From positions 655,800-719,799 of the forward strand of contig OY282441.1 of NCBI GenBank assembly GCA_958296105.1: a stretch of 64,000 nucleotides of DNA, in the 5' to 3' direction. A program made the translations under genes and the position numbers. The stretch comes from an uncultured Dehalococcoidia bacterium. Lineage in GTDB: Bacteria; Chloroflexota; Dehalococcoidia; Lucifugimonadales; UBA1123. Positions within the stretch are counted from its first letter, which is position 1. Every line of letters begins with the position of its first letter. Below the pieces are notes generated by a model that saw only the letters and a list, made by a program, of their open reading frames with translations, had not been told where the DNA came from and made no database searches. Shown here piece by piece: positions 8,344 through 20,468 of this stretch.

Positions 8344-8376
8344 ACCCGTCTTCCGGCCTTCGCCGGGATGACGGGT
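8344..8376. repeat. Second palindromic element (ACCCGTC...GACGGGT)
   Basis: ACCCGTC-TTCCGG-ccttcg-CCGGGA-TGACGGGT folds into a long hairpin just upstream of the hydrolase. It resembles the widespread CCCGTCAT/CCGGCGAAGGCCGG intergenic repeats and differs in sequence from the CCCTCTCCCT family. Confidence 0.7.
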
Positions 8377-8406
8377 GGGAGGCTGTATATATATGGAGGA
8401 GCTATC

Positions 8407-9336
8407 GTGACAACAGACGTTTCCAGCGGGGGGCTGTCGCTCCACGACGCGGCGCGCGCGCAAGGGGTGACTTTCGAGCGCGAGGCGGTGCCGGAGGATA
8501 GGTTCGTCGATGCCAACGGGATGACGTTCCACTATCTGGACTGGGGCAATCCGACGGCGCCGGATATGCTGCTGCTGCACGGGTTCGCGCAGACGTGCCA
8601 CTCGTGGGACTTCGTGGCTCTGGCGTTCTGCGACAGGTTCCACGTGGTATCGCTGGACCAGAGGGGACACGGCGACAGCGACTGGGCGGAGGACGGCGAC
8701 TACTCGCCAGAGACTCAGCAGGCGGACATCGCGGCGGTGGTGGCGGCGGTGGGGCTGAAAGACTTCGTGCTGATGGGGCTGTCTATGGGCGGGCGCAACT
8801 CTTTCACCTACGCCGCGAACCATCCGCGCGACGTGCGCGCGCTGGTGATAGTGGACGCAGGCCCCCAGAACATGCGCTCAGGCTCGCAGAACATCCGCAG
8901 CTTCGTTCAGCAGGAGGACGAGCTGGACTCGGTAGATGCTTTCGTGGAGCGCGTGCTGAAGTACAACCCGCGCCGCGACCCTGTGCAGGTGCGCGGGTCG
9001 ATCATGCACAATCTGAAGCAGCTGCCAAACGGCAAATGGACGTGGAAGTACGACAGGCGGCTGAGACAGCCGGGCGGGCGCAGGTTCCAGCATAACGCGG
9101 CTATGACCGAGCGGCTATGGGGGTACATGGAGAGCCTCGCCTGTCCCACGCTGGTGGTGCGGGGGGCGCAGAGCGACATCATCGCGCTGGATACCGCTGA
9201 CGGGATGCACAAGCGCATACCCAACGGGCGTATGGCGACGGTGGAAGACGCGGGGCATCTGGTGATGGGCGACAATCCATCCGGGTTCGAGAAGGCGGTG
9301 ACGGGGTTTCTAGGGGAAGTGGAGACGAGCGAGTAA
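8407..9336 (+). CDS. Alpha/beta hydrolase
   Basis: This 309-residue protein has the alpha/beta hydrolase fold. LLLHGFAQTCHSWD is the oxyanion-loop HGF motif, GLSMGGRN is the nucleophile elbow with Ser126, and DAGHLVMGDNP contains the catalytic His. The GTG at 8407 was chosen because GGAGGA lies six bases upstream; the ATG at 8368 lies in the palindromic repeat. The substrate cannot be predicted; epoxide hydrolases, haloperoxidases and ester hydrolases share this pattern. The gene stands alone between repeats and the HTTM gene. Confidence 0.88.
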   Translation: MTTDVSSGGLSLHDAARAQGVTFEREAVPEDRFVDANGMTFHYLDWGNPTAPDMLLLHGFAQTCHSWDFVALAFCDRFHVVSLDQRGHGDSDWAEDGDYSPETQQADIAAVVAAVGLKDFVLMGLSMGGRNSFTYAANHPRDVRALVIVDAGPQNMRSGSQNIRSFVQQEDELDSVDAFVERVLKYNPRRDPVQVRGSIMHNLKQLPNGKWTWKYDRRLRQPGGRRFQHNAAMTERLWGYMESLACPTLVVRGAQSDIIALDTADGMHKRIPNGRMATVEDAGHLVMGDNPSGFEKAVTGFLGEVETSE

Positions 9337-9370
9337 GGCAGGATCGAGAAGCGAGGGGGCTTCGCTCGAC

Positions 9371-10747
9371 ATGGTCTCGCGGCGGCGAATTCGCCCGAGC
9401 GGGATGAAGAAGCTCGTCTCGGAACTCGAACTCGCGTCTGCGCGTCCCGTGAGCGCGGCGTCCGGGGCGGTCTTTCGCATCGTCTTCGGTCTGCTGGGCG
9501 TCGCGGCGGTGATTCGCTTCGCGGCCAAGGGCTGGATAGCCGAACTCTACATCGAACCTGTCCACCACTTCACATACTCCGGCTTCTGGTGGGTTCAGCC
9601 CTGGCCGGGGCTTGGGATGTACGTCCACTTCGCTCTGCTCGGAATTGCAAGTCTGGGCGTTGCGCTCGGCTATCGCTACCGATTGTCGATTGCGGCGTTC
9701 TTTCTGCTGTTCACGTATGTGGAGCTCATAGACAAGACGACCTATCTGAACCACTACTACTGGGTCAGCCTGATGAGTTTTCTGATGATCTTCCTGCCGC
9801 TGGGCAGGTGGTGGTCTGTGGACTCGTGGCGGAATCCGGAAATTCGAGGCTGCGCGGTCTCGGCGTGGGTGGTATGGGTACTGAGGGCGCAGGTCGGCGT
9901 GGTGTACGTGTTCGGAGGCGTCGCCAAGCTGAACGCGGATTGGCTGCTCGACGCGCAGCCGCTGAGAATATGGCTGTACAACAGCTCGGACGCCGCATTG
10001 ATAGGGCCTCTGGTCACGGATGCGTGGGCGGCTTACGCGATGAGCTGGGGCGGGGCGATATTCGACCTGACGATTGTTGGCTGGCTGCTGTGGCGGCGCA
10101 GCAGGCCGGTAGGGTATGCCGCGCTGGTGGTGTTCCATATCGCCACCTGGATGCTGTTTCCGATAGGGATGTTTGGGTGGCTGATGATCGGCGCGTCAGC
10201 GGTGTTCTTCTCCCCTGACTGGCCGCGCAGATTCACGCCGTCCATGCTGCGCTGGCGGGCGGAGGCGCTCACGCAGCCGGCGCCGGCCGCGCGGCTTCGG
10301 GGAATCGCGCTGGCGGCGGTCGTCGCGCTGGCGGTCGCGCAGATTGCGATGCCGCTGCGCCACTGGGCATACCCGGGCAACGCGCGCTGGAACGAGGAGG
10401 GGTATCGTTTCTCGTGGCGGGTGATGCTGACCGAGAAGGTGGGACACGTCAAGTTCAGGGTCAGCGTTCCTGCGACCGGCGAGAAGTGGCTGGCGTATCC
10501 CGAGGACTATCTGACTCCCCTACAGGTCGAGCGGATGGCGTATCAGCCGGATATGATACTCTCTACGGCGCGGCTGATCGCCGCGGATGTCGGAGATCGG
10601 GGCCACACCGTGGAGGTGCGCGCGGATGCGTTCGTCGCCTTCAACGGCAGGCAGGCGGCGCGGCTGGTGGATCCAGACGTCGATCTGGCTCGGATCGAGC
10701 CGGGAATATGGCCGAAGAGGTGGATACTGCCCGCGCCCAAGGGGTAG
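9371..10747 (+). CDS. HTTM-domain membrane protein (vitamin K-dependent gamma-carboxylase-like)
   Basis: This 458-residue protein matches the HTTM/gamma-carboxylase family. It has about seven hydrophobic helices in the first 300 residues, the HFTYSGFWWVQPWPG loop, and ELIDKTTYLNHYYW (Lys122, His128). That segment corresponds to the human carboxylase DKTSWNNH segment containing the catalytic lysine. The last 150 residues form a soluble lumenal-type domain (RFSWRVMLTEKVGHVKFRV). Animal homologues carboxylate glutamates using reduced vitamin K. Bacterial members are mostly uncharacterised, so the reaction here is inference. A later ATG at 9404 is an alternative start. Confidence 0.8.
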   Translation: MVSRRRIRPSGMKKLVSELELASARPVSAASGAVFRIVFGLLGVAAVIRFAAKGWIAELYIEPVHHFTYSGFWWVQPWPGLGMYVHFALLGIASLGVALGYRYRLSIAAFFLLFTYVELIDKTTYLNHYYWVSLMSFLMIFLPLGRWWSVDSWRNPEIRGCAVSAWVVWVLRAQVGVVYVFGGVAKLNADWLLDAQPLRIWLYNSSDAALIGPLVTDAWAAYAMSWGGAIFDLTIVGWLLWRRSRPVGYAALVVFHIATWMLFPIGMFGWLMIGASAVFFSPDWPRRFTPSMLRWRAEALTQPAPAARLRGIALAAVVALAVAQIAMPLRHWAYPGNARWNEEGYRFSWRVMLTEKVGHVKFRVSVPATGEKWLAYPEDYLTPLQVERMAYQPDMILSTARLIAADVGDRGHTVEVRADAFVAFNGRQAARLVDPDVDLARIEPGIWPKRWILPAPKG

Positions 10748-10789
10748 CGCTCCTCCACGAGGGAAGCGCATGGGGATGATAGGGTCTCT

Positions 10790-11310
10790 TTCTCACCCTC
10801 TCCCCAACCCTCTCACGTCTAGGGAGAGGGGGTCTGTTGGCTGGGGATGATGGGGGCTCTTTTTCACCCTCACCCTAGCCCTCTCCCGTCAAGGGAGAGG
10901 GGATCTGTTGAATGGGATTCAGGATTATCCCCGCATATTTGCCCACTCCTCTCAGACAGGGAGATTATAGGGACTCACCCTCACCCCAACCCTCTCCCGT
11001 CAAGGGAGAGGGGGTCTGTTGGCTGGGGATGATGGGGGCTCTTTTTCACCCTCACCCTAGCCCTCTCCCGTCAAGGGAGAGGGGATCTGTTGAATGGGGA
11101 TGATGGGGTCTCTTTCTCACCCTCTCCCCTGCACTCTCACGTATATATAGGGAGAGGGGGTCTGTTGGCTGGGGATGATGGGGGCTCTTTTTCACCCTCA
11201 CCCTAGCCCTCTCCCGTCAAGGGAGAGGGGATCTGTCGAATGGGGATGATGGGGTCTCTTTCTCACCCTCTCCCCTGCACTCTCACGTATGTAGGGAGAG
11301 GGGGATGTCG
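10790..11310. repeat. Palindromic repeat cluster B with 74-bp higher-order units
   Basis: The 600-base gap after the HTTM gene is almost entirely repeats. About seven stem-loops of the CCCTCTCCC...GGGAGAGGGG family occur. A roughly 74-base unit (GGGGATGATGGGGGCTCTTTTTCACC through GGGGATCTGTTGAATGGG) recurs near 10844, 11028 and 11170. Variant stem-loops with loops of different length (ACGTATATATAGGGAGAGG, ACGTATGTAGGGAGAGG) alternate with it. I see no gene inside it. Confidence 0.85.
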
Positions 11311-11351
11311 AATGGGATTCGGGATTGTACGGGTGGCGGTTCGGATGTGAC

Positions 11352-12435
11352 TCAGCGCATACTGTCTCCGTCGGTGTCGCTGAATCCGACGGCTATGGAC
11401 AGCAGGCTCACTATCTCGGTGTCCAGTGTTTGCTGAAGCTCTGACAGGCGATCATATACGAATCGAAGCTGATGCTGCCTGTCGCGCAGCGCGGCGCTCA
11501 TGGGGCCCTCTACGGCTGCGATGGCGTCCAAAGAGGCTTCGAAATGCTCGCGCATCCTCAGATTGGTCTCGTCAGAGAGAGGGTATCGGATATGCCAAGC
11601 GCGTCGGGCGAGTCGTGGCCGATGTACACGTCCCGAAGGCCAAGTACTTCGTTTTGCAGATCGGCTAGTCCGTTGTCGGCCGCGCCGCCGGGTATGGCGG
11701 AGTAGTCCGCGCCGCCCTCGCGCAGTCCGAGCGCGGCTGCCAGTCGCATATCCACTATGGCGCGAATCAGGAACACCTGTGTCCGCACCAACTCGGTGAC
11801 GGCGACAGTGGTCAGCAGCGAGCTCGACGAGCGGCCGGTGAAGAATTCGGCATATGCAGGGTTGGACTCACTTCCATCTTCCCAGTCCGCCAGTATTGCC
11901 TCGCACTCGGAGCGGAGCGAGCGGCCCAGCGCTGCCACATAGTCGCATCTCGGAGAGGACGGATCGGAGAGGCGTTCCAGCGCGTCGTCTGCGAACAGCA
12001 GATATTCGACCGCGCCAAACCCGCGCTGCGTCGAACTCAGCTCATCGCGTATGGTCTCCTGCGTGGCGGCTGGACGCTCCCTGAGCAGCTTTTCGATGCG
12101 TTCCGGCTCGACAGGCGACCAATCCATCAGTCCGATGGATCGACGATCCATGATAGGGCCGAACCACGTCGCTTTGGAGCGCATCCATGGGGCGCGGGCA
12201 TCCCGCCACGCGCTGCGGGCATGGTCGAGCGCGGAGGGTGAAGGGGTGGCGCAGAGCGCGGTCAGCGCGTCGTCCAGCCGTGCGATCTCGGTGGCAGTGG
12301 CGCGGTAGCCTGGGACGATGACCAGATCGGCAAGGCTTGCCAGAACCTCGTCCTCTGGCGGGCCGCCGGAGCCGCAGCCGATGAGCAATGCCAAGAGAAG
12401 CACGGAGGGGAGGGCTAAAGCGGGTGGGCGAACCA

Positions 12436-12436
<1 letters not shown>
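11352..12436 (-). pseudogene. Imelysin-like lipoprotein, frameshifted near the C-terminus
   Basis: This is a second imelysin-family (peptidase M75-like) lipoprotein. It starts at ATG 12436 with a lipobox (LLLALLIGC) and overlaps the upstream cytochrome stop by one base. It carries the imelysin-type segment FGAVEYLLF, although the family GxHxxE histidine is absent. The frame closes early at 11558, while the natural C-terminus (NLRMREHFEASLDAIA onward) continues to 11352 in another frame. The break lies at an eight-base CT run (11574-11581); removing one CT restores a continuous protein of about 360 residues. It could be a true pseudogene, a phase-variable gene or an assembly error. Confidence 0.75.
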
Positions 12437-13848
<1,412 letters not shown>

Positions 13849-13860
13849 TGCCGACCTGTG

Positions 13861-15018
13861 TCAGCTGACGCTGATCGTTATGCCGACCTGCTTGGCGGCG
13901 TCGACGATCGTATCGGTCTGGTCTTCGAGGGACTCTATGGTTCGGAGGACTGCCTGCCTGCCCGCGGACTGGTCCGAAACGCCTTCGCGCAGGTGCTGAT
14001 CGAACGGGGCGGGTATGGCTTTTGCGAGGCTGACGCTTTCTCTAATCTGCGAGACGAGTCTGGCGGCAAGCTCTTCGTCCTGAGCTTCGATGATGTCCAC
14101 GATTCCGGGGCCGGAGACTGCGCCGTAGTCGCCGAGGAAGACCATCTGGATGCCGAGCGCGTTGCCCACGATGTCGGCTTTGGTGTTGTCGGAGAAGCAG
14201 GAGTGTTCGTCTTCCTGAGACCGCGCCTCGAAAGCGACGGTCATGCGCTCTCCGGCTAGCTCGCCCCGACTGAGCTCGCCGATGCCGGTTATGATGTTGT
14301 CGATTGCGGCGTCGGAGTCCATCGCCAAGAACTGCGACCGGTAGCTGTCGCCGCGTGCGGGCGACCAAGCATCGACCAGATCACCGAGATTGTCCAGCAG
14401 CAAGTCGGACGTGACGGCGAGATAGGCGGCGCGCCGGTCGGCGTTGGGGTTGGTGGTGTAGTCTTCGAGCGGGCGTTCTCCGGGCCCGGTCGCGCTCAGG
14501 TCCTGGCCCCACAGCAGGAACTCGATGGCGTGCCAGCCTGTGGATACATTCTCCTCGCCGCCCTGCTCGTTGAGCGAGATCAGCAGGTCGGCGTCTATGA
14601 CGGGGAATTCGGCTGGGTTGTTGATCACGCCGGCGGAGGGGCTGCCCTGCACGTAGTCGATGTAGGACTCGTCCAGCGGCCATGCGTTGATCAGGCCCTC
14701 GGGGCCGTTGTCAGGGTTGTCTATGGGGCCGTCGTAGAAGCGGAACGCCTCCGTGGGGCCGTAGTCGTCGCGCGCCGCTAGCCACATTCGCTTTGCGGAT
14801 TCGAGATGCCCGGGGGTCGGGTTAGCGATGAACTGGTCGATGGCGGCATCCATTGCCTGCGCGGACGCGAGACTCCTGGAGTACAGGTGATGGACGCCGT
14901 CGGCGTAGTTCTCGACCACGGCAGCCTTCAACTCGTCGTCCGGGCCGCTCGACTGGCAGGACGCTAGAATCCCTGCGATGAGCGCTGTCAGTATGATCAG
15001 CGGTATGGTTCTCGTCAT
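13861..15018 (-). CDS. Imelysin-family lipoprotein (peptidase M75-like)
   Basis: This 385-residue lipoprotein begins with a signal sequence and lipobox (ALIAGILASC) and contains the imelysin GxHxxE motif in GWHAIEFLLWGQDLS. Further family-typical segments are LINAWPLDESYIDYVQG and GPGERPLEDY. Imelysins (IrpA, ICMP) are surface or periplasmic proteins linked to iron uptake; despite the M75 label, peptidase activity is doubtful. It is the first gene of a three-gene operon with a DHOR cytochrome and a second imelysin. The AT-rich upstream region with a palindrome (15094-15108) suggests regulated expression. Confidence 0.88.
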   Translation of the reverse strand: MTRTIPLIILTALIAGILASCQSSGPDDELKAAVVENYADGVHHLYSRSLASAQAMDAAIDQFIANPTPGHLESAKRMWLAARDDYGPTEAFRFYDGPIDNPDNGPEGLINAWPLDESYIDYVQGSPSAGVINNPAEFPVIDADLLISLNEQGGEENVSTGWHAIEFLLWGQDLSATGPGERPLEDYTTNPNADRRAAYLAVTSDLLLDNLGDLVDAWSPARGDSYRSQFLAMDSDAAIDNIITGIGELSRGELAGERMTVAFEARSQEDEHSCFSDNTKADIVGNALGIQMVFLGDYGAVSGPGIVDIIEAQDEELAARLVSQIRESVSLAKAIPAPFDQHLREGVSDQSAGRQAVLRTIESLEDQTDTIVDAAKQVGITISVS

Positions 15019-15093
15019 GGGTATCTCCTCCGCGCATTTTGATATGTTAACTTTTGTGATTAGTCCATAGTCCGATTTTGAGTTAGTATATCC

Positions 15094-15108
15094 TTACTAT
15101 TTTAGTAA
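15094..15108. promoter_or_regulatory. Candidate operator upstream of imelysin operon
   Basis: TTACT-ATTTT-AGTAA is a perfect 5-bp inverted repeat within an unusually AT-rich stretch (15045-15135), 76 bases before the imelysin start. Position and context suggest an iron-responsive regulator site, but it matches neither the Fur nor the IdeR consensus well. Confidence 0.3.
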
Positions 15109-15164
15109 ATGCAACCACTGTGAAATAATTATGCAGCACGAACTATCTGGGAAAGTCTGTGCAT

Positions 15165-15500
15165 CGGGATCACCCTCTCCCTTCGAGGGAGGGGGGGTTT
15201 TTGTATCAGTTTAGTAGGCAGGGGGATCACCCTCACCCTAACCCTCTCCCGTCAAGGGAGAGGGGATTTCTGTAATGCTGGCCAATGAGAGGGAGGGGGC
15301 TTCTGTAACGCTGGCCAATGAGGGAGTGGGGACTTTGTAACGCTGGCCAAAATGATGCAGCATCGCGTTAGTAGGTAGCAGGATCACCCTCACCCTAGCC
15401 CTCTCCCTCAGAGGGGGAGGGGATTTCTGTAATGCTGTCCAATGAGAGAGTGGGGGCTTCTGTAACGCCGTCCAATGAGGGAGGGGGGGCTTCCGTACTG
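15165..15500. repeat. Palindromic repeat cluster C
   Basis: Several full and degenerate copies of the CCCTCTCCC...GGGAGAGGGGATTT element occur here. Each is followed by TCTGTAA(T/C)GCTG(G/T)CCAATGAGAG, a flank close to the one at clusters E and F (GTATCGCTGTCCAGTT). Degenerate copies retain only the flank. Nothing coding is seen. Confidence 0.85.
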
Positions 15501-15518
15501 CCAAGGGCGATATCTGAT

Positions 15519-15548
15519 TTGCTGTTGGGATTCTCGGCATGGTAGAAT
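15519..15548 (+). promoter_or_regulatory. Promoter of rpsO-pnp
   Basis: TTGCTG, an 18-base spacer and TAGAAT preceded by TG (TGG-TAGAAT, 15540-15548) form an extended -10 promoter about 50 bases before the rpsO start. Confidence 0.5.
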
Positions 15549-15600
15549 TCTCCTTGAAGAAGGAAGAGAACAAGAACAGACAGGGACCCAGGAGACGGGA

Positions 15601-15864
15601 TTGGACGGGGCTGAGAAGCAGGCCATAGTAGCTGAGTACAGGATGAACGAAGACGATACAGGGTCGACCGAAATTCAGGTGGCCCTGCTGACAGCCAAGA
15701 TCAACCGTCTTACCCAGCATCTGAGAGAGAACAAGCACGACGAATCCACTAGACGCGGGCTCCTCAAAATGGTAGGACGCCGACGTCGTCTGCTGCGATA
15801 CCTCAATCGCGAGAGCGTAGCGCGCTACAGAACTCTGATTTCCAGACTCGGCCTTAGAGGCTAA
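15601..15864 (+). CDS. rpsO: 30S ribosomal protein S15
   Basis: S15 (87 residues) binds the central domain of 16S rRNA early in 30S assembly. [19 protein letters not shown] and [20 protein letters not shown] are the family signatures and the end LISRLGLRG is typical. The TTG at 15601 is chosen because GGAG ends six bases upstream and because it gives the normal 87-89 residue length. The frame is open further upstream, but only through repeat-derived sequence. rpsO followed by pnp is a widely conserved gene pair. Confidence 0.95.
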   Translation: MDGAEKQAIVAEYRMNEDDTGSTEIQVALLTAKINRLTQHLRENKHDESTRRGLLKMVGRRRRLLRYLNRESVARYRTLISRLGLRG

Positions 15865-15875
15865 TCCCCCCTCGC

Positions 15876-15906
15876 AGCGCCCCGACAGCGGGCGCTCTTC
15901 TTCTTT
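15876..15906 (+). terminator. Hairpin between rpsO and pnp
   Basis: AGCGCCC (15876-15882) pairs with GGGCGCT (15890-15896) across a 7-base loop and is followed by CTTCTTCTTT. It could be a terminator, an attenuator or an RNA-processing site between rpsO and pnp. Confidence 0.55.
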
Positions 15907-15942
15907 AACTGTGGGTTCCACATTAGGAGGCTCTACGCCAAG

Positions 15943-18390
<2,448 letters not shown>

Positions 18391-18406
18391 CTAGAGGAGG
18401 TGTCGC

Positions 18407-19201
18407 ATGTCATCCATCAACGTGGTGGTACACGGAGCGCTGGGCAAGATGGGGCAGGAGGCGCTGCGGGCGGTGTCGAGCGCGGATGACATGCGGCCAG
18501 TCGGCGGGGCCGACAGGATGGCGGAGCCCGGGCAGATGTCGCTTCCAGACGGCTCGGGCCGGATACCGGTGTCCAATGACCTCGCCGACGTGCTGGACGG
18601 GGCGGACGTGGTGGTGGACTTCTCCAGCGCGGACGGCGCCATGGAGGCGCTGCGCCGTGCCTCCGCGCGCAAGGTGAACGTGGTCGTGGGGACGACCGGA
18701 CTGGTCGAGGCAAACTACCGGGAGGCGGATGGGCTGGCGGACGAGCATGGCGTGGGCATAATCATAGCTCCGAACTTCGCCATGGGCGCGGTGCTGATGA
18801 TACATCTGGCCAAGGTGGCCTCGCGGTTCTTCGACTACGCGGATCTGACGGAGATGCACCACGAGGCGAAGATAGACGCTCCATCGGGCACCGCGCTGGC
18901 GATCGCGCAGGCGGCGGTGGAGGGCAAGTCCGGCGGCTTCACGAACGTGCGCGCCGAGAAGGAGCTGATAGCTGGGCCGAGAGGCGGCGACTACGAGGGC
19001 ATCAGCGTACACAGCGCGAGGATGCCCGGGCGGATGGCGCACCACGAGCTGGTGCTGGGCGCGCTTGGGCAGACGCTGACGATCAGGCACGACTCGATCA
19101 ACCGTGAGAGCTTCATGCCGGGCGTGATGATGGCGATTCGAGAGGCGGCGAGCCGCAAGGGGCTGACGGTGGGGCTGGAAAAGATAATGGGGCTTGGGTG
19201 A
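18407..19201 (+). CDS. dapB: 4-hydroxy-tetrahydrodipicolinate reductase
   Basis: DapB (264 residues) reduces the product of DapA with NAD(P)H in lysine/diaminopimelate synthesis. It shows the nucleotide-binding GALGKMGQE loop, VGTTGL, PNFAMGAVLM, and the catalytic EMHHEAKIDAPSGTAL segment. A strong GAGGAGGTG ribosome-binding site precedes the ATG. It follows pnp by 16 bases on the same strand and may be co-transcribed with it. asd and dapA of the same pathway lie downstream after an interruption by an oppositely oriented gene. Confidence 0.96.
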   Translation: MSSINVVVHGALGKMGQEALRAVSSADDMRPVGGADRMAEPGQMSLPDGSGRIPVSNDLADVLDGADVVVDFSSADGAMEALRRASARKVNVVVGTTGLVEANYREADGLADEHGVGIIIAPNFAMGAVLMIHLAKVASRFFDYADLTEMHHEAKIDAPSGTALAIAQAAVEGKSGGFTNVRAEKELIAGPRGGDYEGISVHSARMPGRMAHHELVLGALGQTLTIRHDSINRESFMPGVMMAIREAASRKGLTVGLEKIMGLG

Positions 19202-19327
19202 GTGGAAATACCACATCGGCGCCTGTGGGGCTGCCGATGTGGCTCGCTGCGGCGATGCGGGAGGGGGCCGAGGCTGATGCCGAGTTCCAGTGTCTGGCGC
19301 GGGGTGGTGGTCGGCTCTGTATTCGAG

Positions 19328-20170
19328 CTATTCTCTGATGATCACAAGAGTTACGCCCGAATCCTGCGCTAGCCGTCTGTCATGGTGGGATATGCTGTCT
19401 CCGATTACGGCTGGCACGACACGCTCACCGGTGACGGACGACAGGGTGTTCGCCCGATCCGCCGCGCGGCTTATGTCGTGCGAATCGATGGTCACGGAGA
19501 TTTCGATAACAGCGTAGGCAGGGGTTCTATCCGCTCTGCTTGCGCCTGCGATTATGAGGTCTGCGCGCTCCAGATCATAGCCCTGCTCAGCGGTGATTAG
19601 CTGGCGCTCTTCCGAATCGGCGATCTTGGAAGGAAGCTCGTTGGCGTGGGCGGAGGAGTACTCTCCCTGTAGGATTCTGACTTCGCGCATCTTGAAGTCG
19701 CGGTACGCGGTGTTGACGATGTAGCGCGTTATCCTGTGTTCGTAGTTTCTGCCCATCAGGTTGCCCAGCTGACCCTGCATTCTGTCTTGGCGGCCTTCCA
19801 TTCTCTCAAGGCGGCCTTCCATTCTGGTTTGGCGGCCTTCCATTCTGTCTTGGCGGCCTTCCATTCTGTCGAGGCGACCTTCTATTCTGACTTGGCCAGC
19901 TTTCAGGTCGGATACGTCCTGCTCCAGATGATCGACCCTAATACTCAGGCCTTCTACCTTGTTACTCAGACCTTCCACCTTCGCGGGCAGATCCATCAGG
20001 CCTTCCACCTTCGCGGGCAGATCCATCAGGCTGTCCACCTTGGACGGGAGCAGCAGGAAATCGTCCGTTAGCAGGGTTCTCAGCAGGATGCGCCTAGCGG
20101 CCGGGTTTTCGTCCAGCTCGGACACCAGACGCGCCGCCAGAGTTTCGGGATTCAGGGTTTGGCTGGTCAT
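19328..20170 (-). CDS. Coiled-coil protein with degenerate PD-(D/E)XK-like C-terminal domain
   Basis: This 280-residue protein has three parts. An N-terminal helical segment (SELDENPAARRILLRTLL) includes short repeats of MDLPAKVEGL. A long coiled coil is built from heptads of the RMEGRQD type (five in a row, 21-bp DNA repeats near 19785-19880). The C-terminal alpha/beta domain contains ADLIIAG and AYAVIEISVTIDSHDI. That domain resembles a PD-(D/E)XK fold, but the expected lysine is replaced by serine (IEIS), so it may be inactive. Function is unknown. Its 5' end is duplicated immediately upstream. Confidence 0.65.
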   Translation of the reverse strand: MTSQTLNPETLAARLVSELDENPAARRILLRTLLTDDFLLLPSKVDSLMDLPAKVEGLMDLPAKVEGLSNKVEGLSIRVDHLEQDVSDLKAGQVRIEGRLDRMEGRQDRMEGRQTRMEGRLERMEGRQDRMQGQLGNLMGRNYEHRITRYIVNTAYRDFKMREVRILQGEYSSAHANELPSKIADSEERQLITAEQGYDLERADLIIAGASRADRTPAYAVIEISVTIDSHDISRAADRANTLSSVTGERVVPAVIGDSISHHDRRLAQDSGVTLVIIRE

Positions 20171-20346
20171 CGGGGTCTCTCCACCTTCGCGGGCAGATCC
20201 ATCAGGCTGTCCACCTTGGACGGGAGCAGCAGGAAATCGTCCGTCAGCAGGGTTCTCAGCAGGATGCGCCTAGCGGCCGGGTTCTCGTTCAACTCGGACG
20301 CCAGACGCGCCGCCAGAGTTTCGGGGTTCAGGGTTTGGCTGGTCAT
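20167..20346 (-). CDS. Truncated duplicate of the neighbouring coiled-coil gene's 5' end (59 aa)
   Basis: This short reading frame repeats the first about 57 codons of the downstream gene with a few substitutions (LASELNENPAARR against LVSELDENPAARR). It then runs out at ERPR-stop, its stop overlapping the next ATG (ATGA). The same GGAGAGACCCCG leader precedes both copies, which are offset by 176 bases. It is a partial tandem duplication that leaves a short, possibly translated leader ORF coupled to the full-length gene. Confidence 0.6.
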   Translation of the reverse strand: MTSQTLNPETLAARLASELNENPAARRILLRTLLTDDFLLLPSKVDSLMDLPAKVERPR

Positions 20347-20377
20347 CGGGGTCTCTCCTCAGTATCCCTCCAAGAGT

Positions 20378-20386
20378 ATAATAGCA
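20378..20386 (-). promoter_or_regulatory. Extended -10 element for the coiled-coil gene
   Basis: On the minus strand TGC-TATTAT lies about 32 bases upstream of the first ATG (20346). It matches the TGN-TANNAT form seen at other promoters in this window. Confidence 0.4.
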
Positions 20387-20468
20387 TGTTCGGGCGAGGC
20401 GTTCACTGGAACTGATCGTTGGCTACACGCTATGATTTCGGGTAAGAAATTGCTTATGGGGGTTTCGG

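Noticed and set aside
10790-11310. Regularly repeated hairpins resembling a CRISPR array
   Set aside because: Spacing is irregular, the sequences between repeats are themselves repeats, the units are palindromic CCCTCTCCCT elements, and no cas gene is present.
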